64,000 nucleotides of DNA, taken from contig CM065649.1 in the NCBI GenBank assembly GCA_033220425.1, positions 3,100,001 to 3,164,000 of the forward strand, in the 5' to 3' direction. Each line of letters begins with the position of its first letter. Within the stretch, counting starts at the first letter, position 1. Below are positions 34,887 to 44,309 of the stretch, in pieces. Both the position numbers and the translations under genes were made by a program. The stretch comes from Lepraria neglecta (Eukaryota; Ascomycota; Lecanoromycetes; Lecanorales; Stereocaulaceae). The notes beneath the pieces were generated by a model. That model was given only the letters and a program-made list of their open reading frames with translations, did no database searches and was not told the origin of the DNA.

Positions 34887-35542
34887 TGCTTCTTATGTTG
34901 AACTTTCCCAGAATATTAAAGACTCTGAGCAGCAGTAGTAGAGTCGACGATGTCAATTGAAAGATTGTAGCTGCCTTCTGTATGGAGGCGTTTTGCTCGA
35001 AAGCTGCGTGCCGGTTGTTGCCAAGAGCGGAAAAGTTCCGCCTGGAGGGAGGGGTATACAGGCCATTAGTATATCCTCATTAATTGCATGGGCGCTTGCC
35101 ACTAGCGCCCCGCTATTTTACAAGTACTTATTTAGTACCTTACCAAAAGAGCTCAGTATCAAAGATAATATCTTATCAAAATATCTCAGTACTGAAGTAG
35201 TACTTAACTAGTATTTAAGCTGTACTAAATTAAAACTAAGCTTAAAGTATTCTAATAACGTATTCAAATCCAACCCTAAACACCTAACCTCTAACCCTGA
35301 CTCTAACTAATACCTCCGGCGGCCCCCCAAAATAAGATAGGGGCGAGGTAATTTTACTAAGATTTGCCTAGGTGCTAGCGATTAGCGCCTATGGAGTATA
35401 GCATGGTGGTATACCAATGAGGGTCATAGAACATACCAATGGCCTGTAGACTGGGGAAGAGCGTTCACTTCTCATGGCCCTCGATGGCCCAAAACCCTAA
35501 CAACATGCGCTTTTTCGTTGTTGTGTCCACTCCTTTAAGTGG
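34887..35542. other. AT-rich relic DNA left of the hAT element
   Basis: From about 35060 the composition turns strongly AT-rich, with many ta steps (tatttagtacctta, tagtatttaagctg), as in mutated transposon remains. Ends such as ggggtatacaggcc and gataggggcgagg may be edges of a small old element. No frame survives. Confidence 0.4.
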
Positions 35543-35550
35543 TGTAGGAT
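35543..35550 (+). repeat. Left 8-bp target-site duplication of the hAT element
   Basis: tgtaggat, identical to 37814..37821 on the other side. An 8-bp duplication is the hallmark of hAT insertion. Confidence 0.92.
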
Positions 35551-37813
35551 TAGGGGTGGGAAAAAATCGATTTTAATCACTACCCCTTACCTATATTTTC
35601 TACACCTATACATACATATTGTCGCTGTCGCCTGTACGCATCGCCGCCGTCGCTGTATGAACTCTACTGCCCTATATTACTGCCACTGACACCTGCTTAG
35701 ATCTCCCATATTTACATACCTGCCGATCTACCTACCTCCCTTCCTGCCTCTCTACCTGCCTTCCTACCTACCTACTTCTCCAGCAATGCCACAAGACAAG
35801 TCATTAGTATGGGCGCACTATAAAAAAGTCGGCCAGGGCTTATATAAGCAAGACCAAGTCAAGTGTAACTATTGCAGACGACAGTTTGCAGGGCAGGCGG
35901 GAAAAATGGACGCCCATTTGAAAAAGTGTACTGAGTATGCTATCCACCGATCTCATGAGAAGAACGGTAGCTTGCCAGCGGGGCCAATTGAGTCTCATAC
36001 GCATCGAATCGGCCCTGGAGAACAAGTACGACTAGACAAAAAGCTAGCCTTAGCACTCTTTGCTGGAGGCCTGCCATTCGGAACATTTAACAAATTCAAG
36101 AAGCCTCATATATGGGATTTCGCCCATAATCTGAACACTGCATACAAGATCCCTGACCGCCATAAGGTTGCTAGCGAGCTACTTCCAGCCTGCTATGCAG
36201 AATGTCAAGCAAAGGTCAAAACACTACTGTCAGATTGCTAATAGATGAACTTTACCTGCGACGAATCAGACGATAAGGCGCGTCGCCGAATAGCCAACCT
36301 TTCGGTCAATCTGCCTGCCTATGGGGCTATATTTCTCAGAAATTTCCATACTCAGGATAACAGCCAATCAGCCGAATTCATAAAGACGTTGATTGTACCT
36401 GAAATTATCGATGCTTGCAACGGCGATTTAGCAAGAGTTAATAGCCTTGCTACCGATACCTACTCAACTATGAGACGTCTCCATCACCTTATGGCTATAG
36501 ATCCTCGGTTTTTATATATATTCTTCATCCTATGCGACTCACACGGAATTCAGCTACTAATTAAGAAAATCCTTGAGCTTCCCTACTATACGAATATCCT
36601 TAAGAGTGCACAGGCTGTTATTGCAGCCTTCTTATACTCGCGTCTCCAGCTAGGGATCCTTCGCCACTAGTAAGCTTATCAATATGATAGCAAGCAATTA
36701 GCACTTATTCTATCTGTGATTACCCGATAGGGAACTTATTACGGTCTATTGCATAGCCTACAACGGTCTAGAGACGCCCTCAGATTATATGCCAGCGATC
36801 CACGAGCAAACCTCCGCAATTTCAAAAAACAGTCGCTTACTTACCTCCTCGTTTAATACGACTTCTGGAACTGCATCGAAGACTTAGAAGAGATACTCAG
36901 GCCATTACACGAGGCCGAGAAATCGTCCGAATCCGACGGCTCCTATCTGGGCCACGTCACTAAGAGATAGCTGAATATGTAGAGTTCTCTAACGCAATTA
37001 TATGAGAGTAGAAGACACCCTCATCTCCAGCTAATAGTGTCTCCAACTGGTATCTTCGCAGAGCTTTACCACTAACAGACGACCGATATTCATTAGGTGG
37101 CTTATGCGCTTGATCCAGCAAATACGCCAGCAGCACTTACCCCAGCGATTTAGACTAAGGTACACGATTTTATGAGGCGCCACCTTACGGTGAACGATGA
37201 GACGTGGGTAGATGTCTTACAGGATTATTTCGCGTTTCAACAGAAGGAAGGAGCTTTTAATAGGATGTCTGGGTCGATCCTATAGGAGCCACGTCTTGTA
37301 GAGTCGCCTAAGACCTTCTGGCAATACCTGAGGCCGAGTTCTCCTATCCTTGCTGGCTTTGCGGTACGGATTTTTTCAACGCCTTGCAACTCAGTACCAT
37401 GCGAACGGGCCTTCTCCGCTATAAACTACATCATTGACAAGTTCAGGGCAAGTACAGGGGTGGAGCGGAGCAATGAGAGTATCTATATATACATGAATCA
37501 GAAGGCGTTGGATAGGGTAGCAAAGCAGCGGCAATGGGGGCTCGATAAGCTATCAGATAACGAGCTTATTGAGTGGGAAGAAGAGGTGCTTGCTATAATG
37601 GAGGCGAGGATGGAGACGGAGCAAGAGGAGACTGAATAACGAGTGGGCAGCGATAGGGTGGTGCAGCAGCGCTAAAACACCAAGACCCTGAGATATTTGG
37701 ACCAATAGGAGCTCTGCATTCAGTAGCGTGATTATTTCACATTGAATTAATCGATTATAATCGCCATATAATCGATTATTGAATTAATCGATTTTTTCAT
37801 TTTTCCACCCCTA
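35551..37813 (+). mobile_element. Complete hAT-family DNA transposon, inactivated
   Basis: A 2263-bp element with terminal inverted repeats. The left end is taggggtggg-aaaaaatcgatt. The right end read inward is taggggtgga-aaaatg-aaaaaatcgatt. Flanking 8-bp duplications are perfect (tgtaggat). Several aatcgatt motifs lie in the right 70 bp and one near the left end, likely subterminal transposase sites. A pyrimidine-rich tract (cctacct/cttcc units) at 35717-35785 precedes the transposase start. Perfect duplications and intact ends argue for a fairly young insertion, while the transposase frame is full of stops. It sits about 320 bp upstream of the ERG26-like gene. Confidence 0.95.
35786..37639 (+). 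pseudogene. hAT transposase, one frame with 12 TAA/TAG
   Basis: One frame of 618 codons, with no frameshift. It starts MPQDKSLVWAHYKKV and has a BED-type zinc finger (VKCNYCRRQFAGQ, MDAHLKKC) at residues about 25-55. It passes LIVPEIIDACNGDLARVNSL, RFLYIFFILCDSHGIQLLIK and ILRPLHEAEKSSES. It ends with the hAT dimerisation region (NSVPCERAFSAINYIIDKFR, then NESIYIYMNQKAL). Stops lie at 36239, 36242, 36668, 36671, 36728, 36854, 36968, 36980, 37073, 37094, 37151 and 37283. All are TAA or TAG; none is TGA. Each fits a Gln codon (CAA/CAG) changed at its first base, while many Gln and all Trp codons remain. That asymmetry is unusual. Confidence 0.93.
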
Positions 37814-37821
37814 TGTAGGAT
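37814..37821 (+). repeat. Right 8-bp target-site duplication of the hAT element
   Basis: tgtaggat, exact copy of 35543..35550. Confidence 0.92.
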
Positions 37822-38136
37822 CTTAATCCTAGCGGCTGGGATTGCCCCAACCTCGGCGATCAATTTACTTGAAACGGTGCTTAATCTGTACCAGGCACAT
37901 TTTCGCAATTGGAACTCAGCACTTGAATCCTCTTGTTGCAATCCGTTGCTTGATTGCTTTCTATGCGATTCTAGAAGCCTGTTGCTAGCCGTTCTTTGTC
38001 TGTTTTGGGCATATATGGGGCCCTGGGGGCCCCCATTAGCTAGAGATCCTTCCTAGCCTATTGCCACATTGCAACACCTCTCATTTATCAATTTACGTAT
38101 CCTCCCGGCCAATCATTGTCTTAGGCAACAAGCAAT

Positions 38137-39234
38137 ATGGTAGCCTCTTCCCCAAGCTTGAGTCCTGTTTTGATCACAGGCGGCTGCGGTTTCATCGGCT
38201 CTCACCTTATTGAGCATCTACACGCAATCGATCCAAGCTGCGAAATACATGTCATAGACAACTATACCTCACGCACTTTTCTCCCATCCGTCAAGTATTA
38301 CATGTACGACGTGTCCGCCGCTAATGCCGTGGACCTCGTTATGCTAGAGGCAAAACCTCGTACCATCTTCCACATTGCCTGTCCAGACTCCATGGTTGTT
38401 GATCCCGAGCTTTTTGAGAGAGTCAACGTGGGCGGCACACGCAACCTACTGGCGTCTGCTACCAAAGTCGGCACAGTGCAAGCGTTTGTGTTCACATCAA
38501 CATCATCCGTGATCCACGACAATGTTTCCGACCTCATCGATGCTGATGAAACATTACCCATTCTCCGACCTCCCTTCCAAAAGCGTATCTACACTCTCAC
38601 AAAAGCCACTGCTGAGGAAGAGATCATAGCTGCAAACCGCAAAGACGGCGACCGCTCCATGTTGACCGTATCTCTCCGTCCATGCACAGCGATTGGTGAG
38701 CGCGACACCATCTGCTTGGGCAAGATGATCTCACGCGCTGAGGAAGGCAAGATGAAATTCCAAATGGGCAATGGCAAGAACATCTACGACTTCATGTACG
38801 TGGGTAACCTTGTCGATGCGCATGTCTTGGCTGCTCGGGCTCTCGTCAAGGCGTACGGTAAACCCCCGCCACCGGCAGAGCAGAGGGTTGATGGCGAGAA
38901 CATCAACATCACCAATGATGAGCGTGTCTTGTTCTGGGATCTTGCTAGAAATGTTTCTGCTGCGGCAGGGCATCCTGTGAAGAAGGAGGAGATTATCGTC
39001 ATTCCTGCTTGGGTTGGACTATGTATGGCATGGGTGAGCGAATGGGTTACTTGGGTACGAGGAGTGCAGCCGCCAACGATGACCCTGGAAGCTGTTCATT
39101 TCAGCATCATCAACCGGACGCTGAACATTGACAAAGCAAAGCGCGTGCTGGGTTATCGGCCGATGGTCAGCATTGATGAGGGCATCAAGCGAGGTGTGGG
39201 ATGGTATATGGAAAACAGAGGAAGTTCGGAGTAG
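38137..39234 (+). CDS. 3-beta-HSD/ERG26-like sterol C4-carboxylate dehydrogenase
   Basis: A single exon of 365 aa. An N-terminal Rossmann motif (LITGGCGFIGSHLIEHL, residues 12-28) and HVIDNYTSR mark an NAD(P)-dependent extended SDR. FVFTSTSSVIHDN carries the catalytic Ser/Thr, and YTLTKATAEE gives the YxxxK dyad near residue 152. RPCTAIGERD, KNIYDFMYVGNLVDAHVLAA and RVLGYRPMVSIDEGIKRGV complete the 3-beta-hydroxysteroid dehydrogenase signature. Erg26 oxidises and decarboxylates C4-carboxysterols in ergosterol synthesis. This copy could be the ergosterol enzyme or a paralogue in secondary metabolism; no biosynthetic cluster is visible around it. A hydrophobic stretch near residue 290 (VGLCMAWVSEWVTWV) fits membrane association. 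Intact. Confidence 0.85.
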   Translation: MVASSPSLSPVLITGGCGFIGSHLIEHLHAIDPSCEIHVIDNYTSRTFLPSVKYYMYDVSAANAVDLVMLEAKPRTIFHIACPDSMVVDPELFERVNVGGTRNLLASATKVGTVQAFVFTSTSSVIHDNVSDLIDADETLPILRPPFQKRIYTLTKATAEEEIIAANRKDGDRSMLTVSLRPCTAIGERDTICLGKMISRAEEGKMKFQMGNGKNIYDFMYVGNLVDAHVLAARALVKAYGKPPPPAEQRVDGENINITNDERVLFWDLARNVSAAAGHPVKKEEIIVIPAWVGLCMAWVSEWVTWVRGVQPPTMTLEAVHFSIINRTLNIDKAKRVLGYRPMVSIDEGIKRGVGWYMENRGSSE

Positions 39235-39404
39235 GCAGTCTGCAGCACCAATTGGCCAAGAACTGGCAAAGTTCGGGCTCTAGGAATAGTTGAGCTTTGT
39301 CTACCAGTGCTCAAATCATGGATAATTTGTCGTTTTTGCTAAGGCTGATTGGACATCTAGTCCGTAGTATGAAAGACTGGGTCCGGTGCAGCAGCTTGGA
39401 ACTG

Positions 39405-39665
39405 CTCTAGGATTGCTCTTTGAAGGACTAAATCTGAGCCAGAACATAAGTCTCGGGAGCAAGTCAAAGGGGGAAAAAGTTGTCTGGGAGCAGGTTCCTT
39501 GCCAAAAGACAGATCTCAAGAGCAAAGTCCCAGGAAATAGTCTTAGAGGATAAATTTTTTTCCAGGGGCAGATCTGGTGCTAAAGAACATGTCTTGGAGC
39601 AGAATCCACCGGACAAAGGATTGTCTAGGAGTAGTGCTCATGCTGAAAGACATGTCTCGGGAGCA
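39405..39665 (+). repeat. Degenerate ~31-bp tandem repeat
   Basis: Blocks of the form tgtctNgGAGcag..NgcNaaagaca recur about every 30 bases, with strong drift (tgtctgggagcagg, gatctcaagagcaa, tgtcttggagcaga, tgtctaggagtagt, tgtctcgggagcag). Roughly 7-8 units. Origin unknown. Confidence 0.5.
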
Positions 39666-39762
39666 GTGATCAGACGAATTAGGAGGTTATGGTCGTACTT
39701 ATAGAAACACCGGTGGCTGGGATTGCACCGCAGGGTGCGATATTGTCGTTCACGAGGGCGTA

Positions 39763-41036
39763 GTGTGGCACTGCTGCCTGACCTTAGCCGGAGTATTCCC
39801 GACGATGGCGTTGTTCACACCTTCCTCCTCTGTGACCATGAGCTACCATCTGGACCCAAACAAGATGGGAACGATTCAAGATACCACACAGGGCCTGTTT
39901 GCTGTAGCCCCAATCCTATTAGATCCTACCACTACTCTGGAAACCATGACAACAGATCACAAATTGTCCACCGAACTCCGTCCACTGCCCAATCCGATCA
40001 TCATTGGTTGCAAAGGCGACGCTAAAGAAAAGCTCCTAGCGTTACCGTTCAACCAGAGACTTCACGTATCGTCCGATGCGTTACAGACGCACCGAATGCA
40101 AGGCACCAATATCGATGATTCAGAGGCCACATACTTCGCATTACCCTTTCAACCCATCAATAAAAGCAACGGCTATTTTTCGCCCAAGCACTGCCTAAGG
40201 TAGACTTTCAACTCAATGCAGGGACTGAAGGAAAAGCATCTATCGCTCGAATGCACTTCCGGTTAGTTTTCGGTCTTGACTTCAACTGGACGATCATAGA
40301 TGAGTCTGAATCAGGCACTTGGGTCAACGGAGTCAACTTGGTCTCACCTTCCGTTCAGCAACGCCACTTCGAGCAAGGGAATCAGCCTAAATCCCGCATC
40401 GCCTCCAAAGATTTACGCCTTGGTAGCCCAAACGAAATCCAGGTTTGTAAAAGCGCCTTATGGTTTAATCTACACATTCTCGGCGATCCAAAGGAAAACT
40501 TTGATGACAAAGCTCTGCATTGCCGTCCTCTTCCAAAACCCCTGCCGCCACCAGCAATCCTCCTCAAACCCCAGGCCCTTCATAGATTGAAGATTTTCAC
40601 CGAGTTGAGGAATCCAACCAAAGACCGCCAAGCCATCTCTGGCGCTTGGGACAAGATCAAGAATCGGCCTCAGACTTCGGGAACTTGTCAAGTTGCGCAC
40701 ATTTGTTTGGCTGATCTGACTAGGAGGGCTAGGGTGTATGAGGCTAAGAAGAGAGGGAGGGAGAGGTTTGATAGGGACAAGATGAGGAAGAACAAGGCTA
40801 CCAAGAAGTCTAAGGATGGCAAGACTGGTGCGAAGGAGGTGGGAGTGGGGATTGAGAAGGAGAAGGAGAATCGGGTCCCGTCGGCTTAAGATGCTACGCC
40901 CCATCACATGGACGAGCAGATGGACGTGGATGTGTACTCGAGTTTCCAAAACTTACTACAATTCGAGCGACTCAAAATCCAATAGGACGACAGAGCGCCG
41001 TACCCACCCAAAAACATTGAGTGTCATGTCGACTAA
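39763..41036 (+). pseudogene. FHA-like domain protein, frame broken
   Basis: The first frame, 39763..40203 (SYHLDPNKMGTIQDTTQGLF, HRMQGTNIDDSEATYFALPF), switches near 40165-40195 to a second. The second reads KVDFQLNAGTEGKASIARMH, FNWTIIDESESGTWVNGVNL and IASKDLRLGSPNEIQVC, then a Lys/Arg-rich tail ending at TAA 40887. The SIARMHF..DESESGTWVNGV pattern is the core of a forkhead-associated (phosphothreonine-binding) fold. The same frame stays protein-like beyond that TAA (DATPHHMDEQMDVDVYSSF, NLLQFERLKIQ) through TAG 40983 to TAA 41034, so the real end may be farther on and all three stops may be Gln-type nonsense. An unseen intron could replace the frameshift. Confidence 0.45.
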
Positions 41037-41502
41037 GCATACCTTCAACCTACAAGGTCATTTCATGCTCGCTGAAAGCGGTCACCTTGTCCGAACTGTT
41101 GAAGGGGGAACGACTTTGTTTGAAGATGTTGTGCTATCCGAGTTGGAGCATACGAGAACTTCGTTGGTGGACGGATGGACTGCGGCTGTCTTGTCCGATG
41201 TGAAACCTATAAGATATAGATATATACAAGTTCTATCACCCACTAATTCAAGCCTCCATGCGTTCAAAAGCCCTAAGACTATGGTGGCATAAGGTTGTGA
41301 CTGCGAGAAATTTGCGGTACAGCCAACGACAAACTTCGAGGGCCGCTATGGAATCATGCACGAAGAGTACCAAAGCACTATCAGATCGGGACCAAAGCAG
41401 ACAGGATTGGAGAGTCAGGGTTCACAGACCCAAAATGAGAATGATGTTCTGGAGATCAGTACTGGATCATTAAAAGACCAGTACGAAACAGCAGGACATT
41501 CA

Positions 41503-41995
41503 ACAGCCAGATTTTCGAAAACCTCGAACGGGAATGTATCCATTCACCGTGCTATGAAAGCAGACAACCACTAAAATTCAAGCGGCACAGCTGCTGTGGA
41601 AGCAGCCACAAATTAGAACAGCCAGACCTTCGAAAATCGGGGCAGGAACGTCCCCTACTCGTAATTTCATGGAAGCAGACTGACACCTAAAACTATAGGA
41701 GCATGACTGCTACGGAAGCATGCGATGCACAACAGTCAGACGTTCGAAATCTGGATTGGAAATAGCCTTCTGGAATCCTATTAGCAAAGCAGAGGTACGC
41801 CTAATTAAATAGAGAGCATAGCTACTACGGAAGAGCAGCACGAAACTCAATAGCCATACTCTCTGAAATCTGGTTTCGGAATATTCTTCTGGACCTCTGC
41901 TATGATAGCAGAATTACACCTAATTACAAAAATGCAAAGCCACTATGGAAGCGGCATGAATCTCAACACCCATGATTCTCGAAACCTTAACAAAA
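41503..41995 (+). repeat. Degenerate ~115-bp tandem satellite, 4+ units
   Basis: Units start at 41503, 41618, 41732, 41850 and 41966 (spacings 115, 114, 118, 116). Each begins acagccaga..ttcgaaa, passes a ggaa..(t/c)ct segment, then gcagac..acacctaa.t, and ends gctactacggaagcag-like. Units are clearly related but well diverged. The last one is partial and runs into an A/C-rich junction. Confidence 0.75.
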
Positions 41996-42855
41996 AAAAC
42001 CCCCCGATCCAACAGGGCCATGGTTCACGAAAGCTCTCAAATCGGACTAGCTAGTGGACAAAAAAACCCCCCAATATAACGGTCGGAGTCATCAAAACCT
42101 CGAACCATGCTAGTGCTGCTAAGGAGGCAAATTTAAGAAAATCCGTCCCCAGAAGGTTTGCTCTCACATTTCTTCGGTCGTGCTCCCGAGATATTGAGAC
42201 CATCACCTGCCGCTTCACCTTTAATTGTAAATCGCATATAAAGGCGGGTGAACAAGGTAAACAAGGTGGACAGGATATAGCTCTTTAGCGCCGAAGACAG
42301 AAATAAATCGAGGATCCCCTCCAGTTTCCCCCTTCTCCCCCCTTTCGCTTTTTTATCCTATACCAATCTAGTATTCTAGTTGAATCTTTCGATCAATATC
42401 TTGAGGCTTTGATCTACAGTGTTACTCTTGAATAATACTCAATCTCAGCTATTGATTGACACAACTATTGATACTTTGCTACGTTTAATGAATTTATTAT
42501 AAGGTTTACTAGAGACAACCGTAAAAATAGAGCTACTTGCGAAGCCTCGGACACAAGGTCGAATGCGTTTAATACCGATAGTTACGACGACGATAACGAC
42601 GACGACTCTAGCACGGACTCTCTAAAGGAGATAACGATTTAGAAATTAGAAGTAGTACCGTTCCATCAGCGGCTTGGCTCTCCGATTACACCCAGCTCGC
42701 ATGCTTTCATAGAATACTCCTTCCTTAGCATTAATATTCTACTCAGGTTACACCCATATCGACTCGCTCTATGCAGGCCCCTGACATAAACTTAGTAATA
42801 TAATTATCCTCCGCGGCCCTGCTAGCGATACTACTACTAGCCTATCTACTCTTAG
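41996..42855. other. Relic repeat DNA, no intact gene
   Basis: Two copies of an A7C6-like junction (aaaaaaaacccccc) lie about 70 bp apart near 41991 and 42059. From about 42485 a plus frame reads FIIRFTRDNRKNRATC and an acidic run DDDNDDDSSTDSL before a TAG, as in an old gag-like or transposon ORF. Nothing intact. Confidence 0.35.
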
Positions 42856-43239
42856 TTAGTGTTCTCACGCCTGAAGCTATACACACCGGCACAAGTGGAT
42901 ATGTAAATAGATGCTTGGGCGGTCCAACGCCAGGGCTAGCAAGCCTAGAAAGGCCATAACAGGTGCCCTAGCGCTAGAAAACTCCCATGCCTAGGCGGCA
43001 TAGACCTGGAGTGTAGATAGGCTATATATAGGCTATGTATAAGGTGCGGGTGGGCGGGAAAGAACTGCTATGGCTCTGAAAGAGATGAGCTCGACTGAAG
43101 AGCCAACTGCTGGTGGGATGCTCATACAAATAGTGCTCTCAGGAAGCACGGATCTCTCGCTATGGCCCATGGTCATGGCGCATGGCTGAAACCGCATCTG
43201 ATCATGAGACACACTAACCCACAGTCCCACTGTAGCGAG
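42856..43239 (+). repeat. 383-bp dispersed repeat, copy A
   Basis: Nearly identical (estimated 95-97 percent by eye) to 60987..61369 in the same orientation. Common ends are ttagtgttctcac and ctgtagcgag. It contains tatatatag-type motifs and a gcgggtgggcgggaa box but no coding frame. No clear terminal inverted repeat. Confidence 0.9.
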
Positions 43240-43282
43240 TAGGCTTATGGATAAGGTAATATAGTATAAGTTAAGAAGCCGG

Positions 43283-43490
43283 AGTAGGAAATTATAAAGA
43301 TACTCGATAAGAGAGAGACGGTATCGGGAACGGAATATATAGTACGCTGGAAAAATATATGTTTGCCCAAAGGTGAACTAGGAAACGCACGGAAGTTGCT
43401 GCGGGAGTTTGAGGCAAACGGCCGAGCACGGCATAGACGTAACCGGGGCAGACCGGCTCGCACGGGCATGATGAACTGTAGATCTCTGGC
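43283..43490 (+). mobile_element. Gypsy-type LTR retrotransposon chromodomain fragment
   Basis: A plus frame reads EIIKILDKRETVSGTEYIV, then RWKN, and NARKLLREFEANGRARHRR. This is the chromodomain found at the C-end of chromovirus integrase (consensus EVEKILDKR..YLVKWKGY..). No reverse transcriptase or LTR was found nearby, so this is a fragment. Confidence 0.75.
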
Positions 43491-44069
43491 CCTATTAAGC
43501 AATCTTACGATATAAGAGAGTGAAAGTTGATGAAAGAAGAGCCGACCTGGATCATTAACCCCCTTCGCTATACTCTCAGCCGTTTCTCCCCCACCGTTTT
43601 CTCTCACCCTAGAGCTCAGCCCATATGGAGTATCCAACAGCTGTGCCTCCTGCGAGGCATGTTTTCCGATGTTCGCTAGTATTATCAAGCTTCAAACTAG
43701 GCCACGGAACGTCACCTGGTATTCTCAATTCAAATCTCGATTGTCTCGAGTCCTAAAAATTGTTGAAATAGATTCGCCGATGGTCGTCGACTCCAGAGAT
43801 TATTACGGGAGTGTACAGGATGCCCAAAATAGCTCTGTTAGTGTGAAGAAGCTGCTGGGTGCGATCGAAGGTAAAAGCGTTCCTATCTACACGCTGGATA
43901 ACGGACTAGAAAAACGGCAACAATCTCTCGCTGCAAAACAGCAGACTCCGCCTGGCATCATCAGCCAACCCGGACTGTTCGAAATTGTCCAACGACAACA
44001 AGTTCACAATTCTTAGAGCCTCGTGGCAAATGGCGCAATCTCAACGAGGGAGAACTAGACGACTCTAGA

Positions 44070-44215
44070 AAGATTGGCAACTTCAGCTTCTCCACCCCCT
44101 CCAAACGCCCTTGATTCCAGTACGTAATTGCCAGATTGGTCATCTTGTCTAGCGTGTCTGGATGCACCTGACCAACACTCTGAAGCTCCTTTCCATGAAA
44201 TACACCAGCAACTTC
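44070..44215 (-). pseudogene. Kinesin-light-chain-type TPR remnant
   Basis: The minus strand reads QSVGQVHPDTLDKMTNLAIT, then YWNQGRLEGVEKL, the unit typical of TPR_12/kinesin-light-chain repeats in fungal NLR proteins (HPDTL..NLA..Y..QGR..EAE). Only about one unit survives. It is a different TPR class from the 41-residue repeats of the neighbouring receptor. Confidence 0.6.
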
Positions 44216-44309
44216 TTGGTCTCTGCCGTGACTGCTCTCCGTATGTTGATGGTAGACTAGTGATCTTAAGTCTCCTATCAATGCATGCAAACCCCAATGA
44301 ACATGGCAA

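Noticed and set aside
35786-37639. Stop-codon reassignment (TAA/TAG read as Gln)
   Set aside because: PEP7, MET8, EMW1, GH55, the NLR and others end normally at TAA/TAG and have none inside.
27381-39234. Secondary-metabolite cluster (ADH, GNAT, ERG26-like dehydrogenase)
   Set aside because: No backbone synthase, P450, transporter or regulator in between; the ADH is broken and the enzymes are unrelated by spacing.
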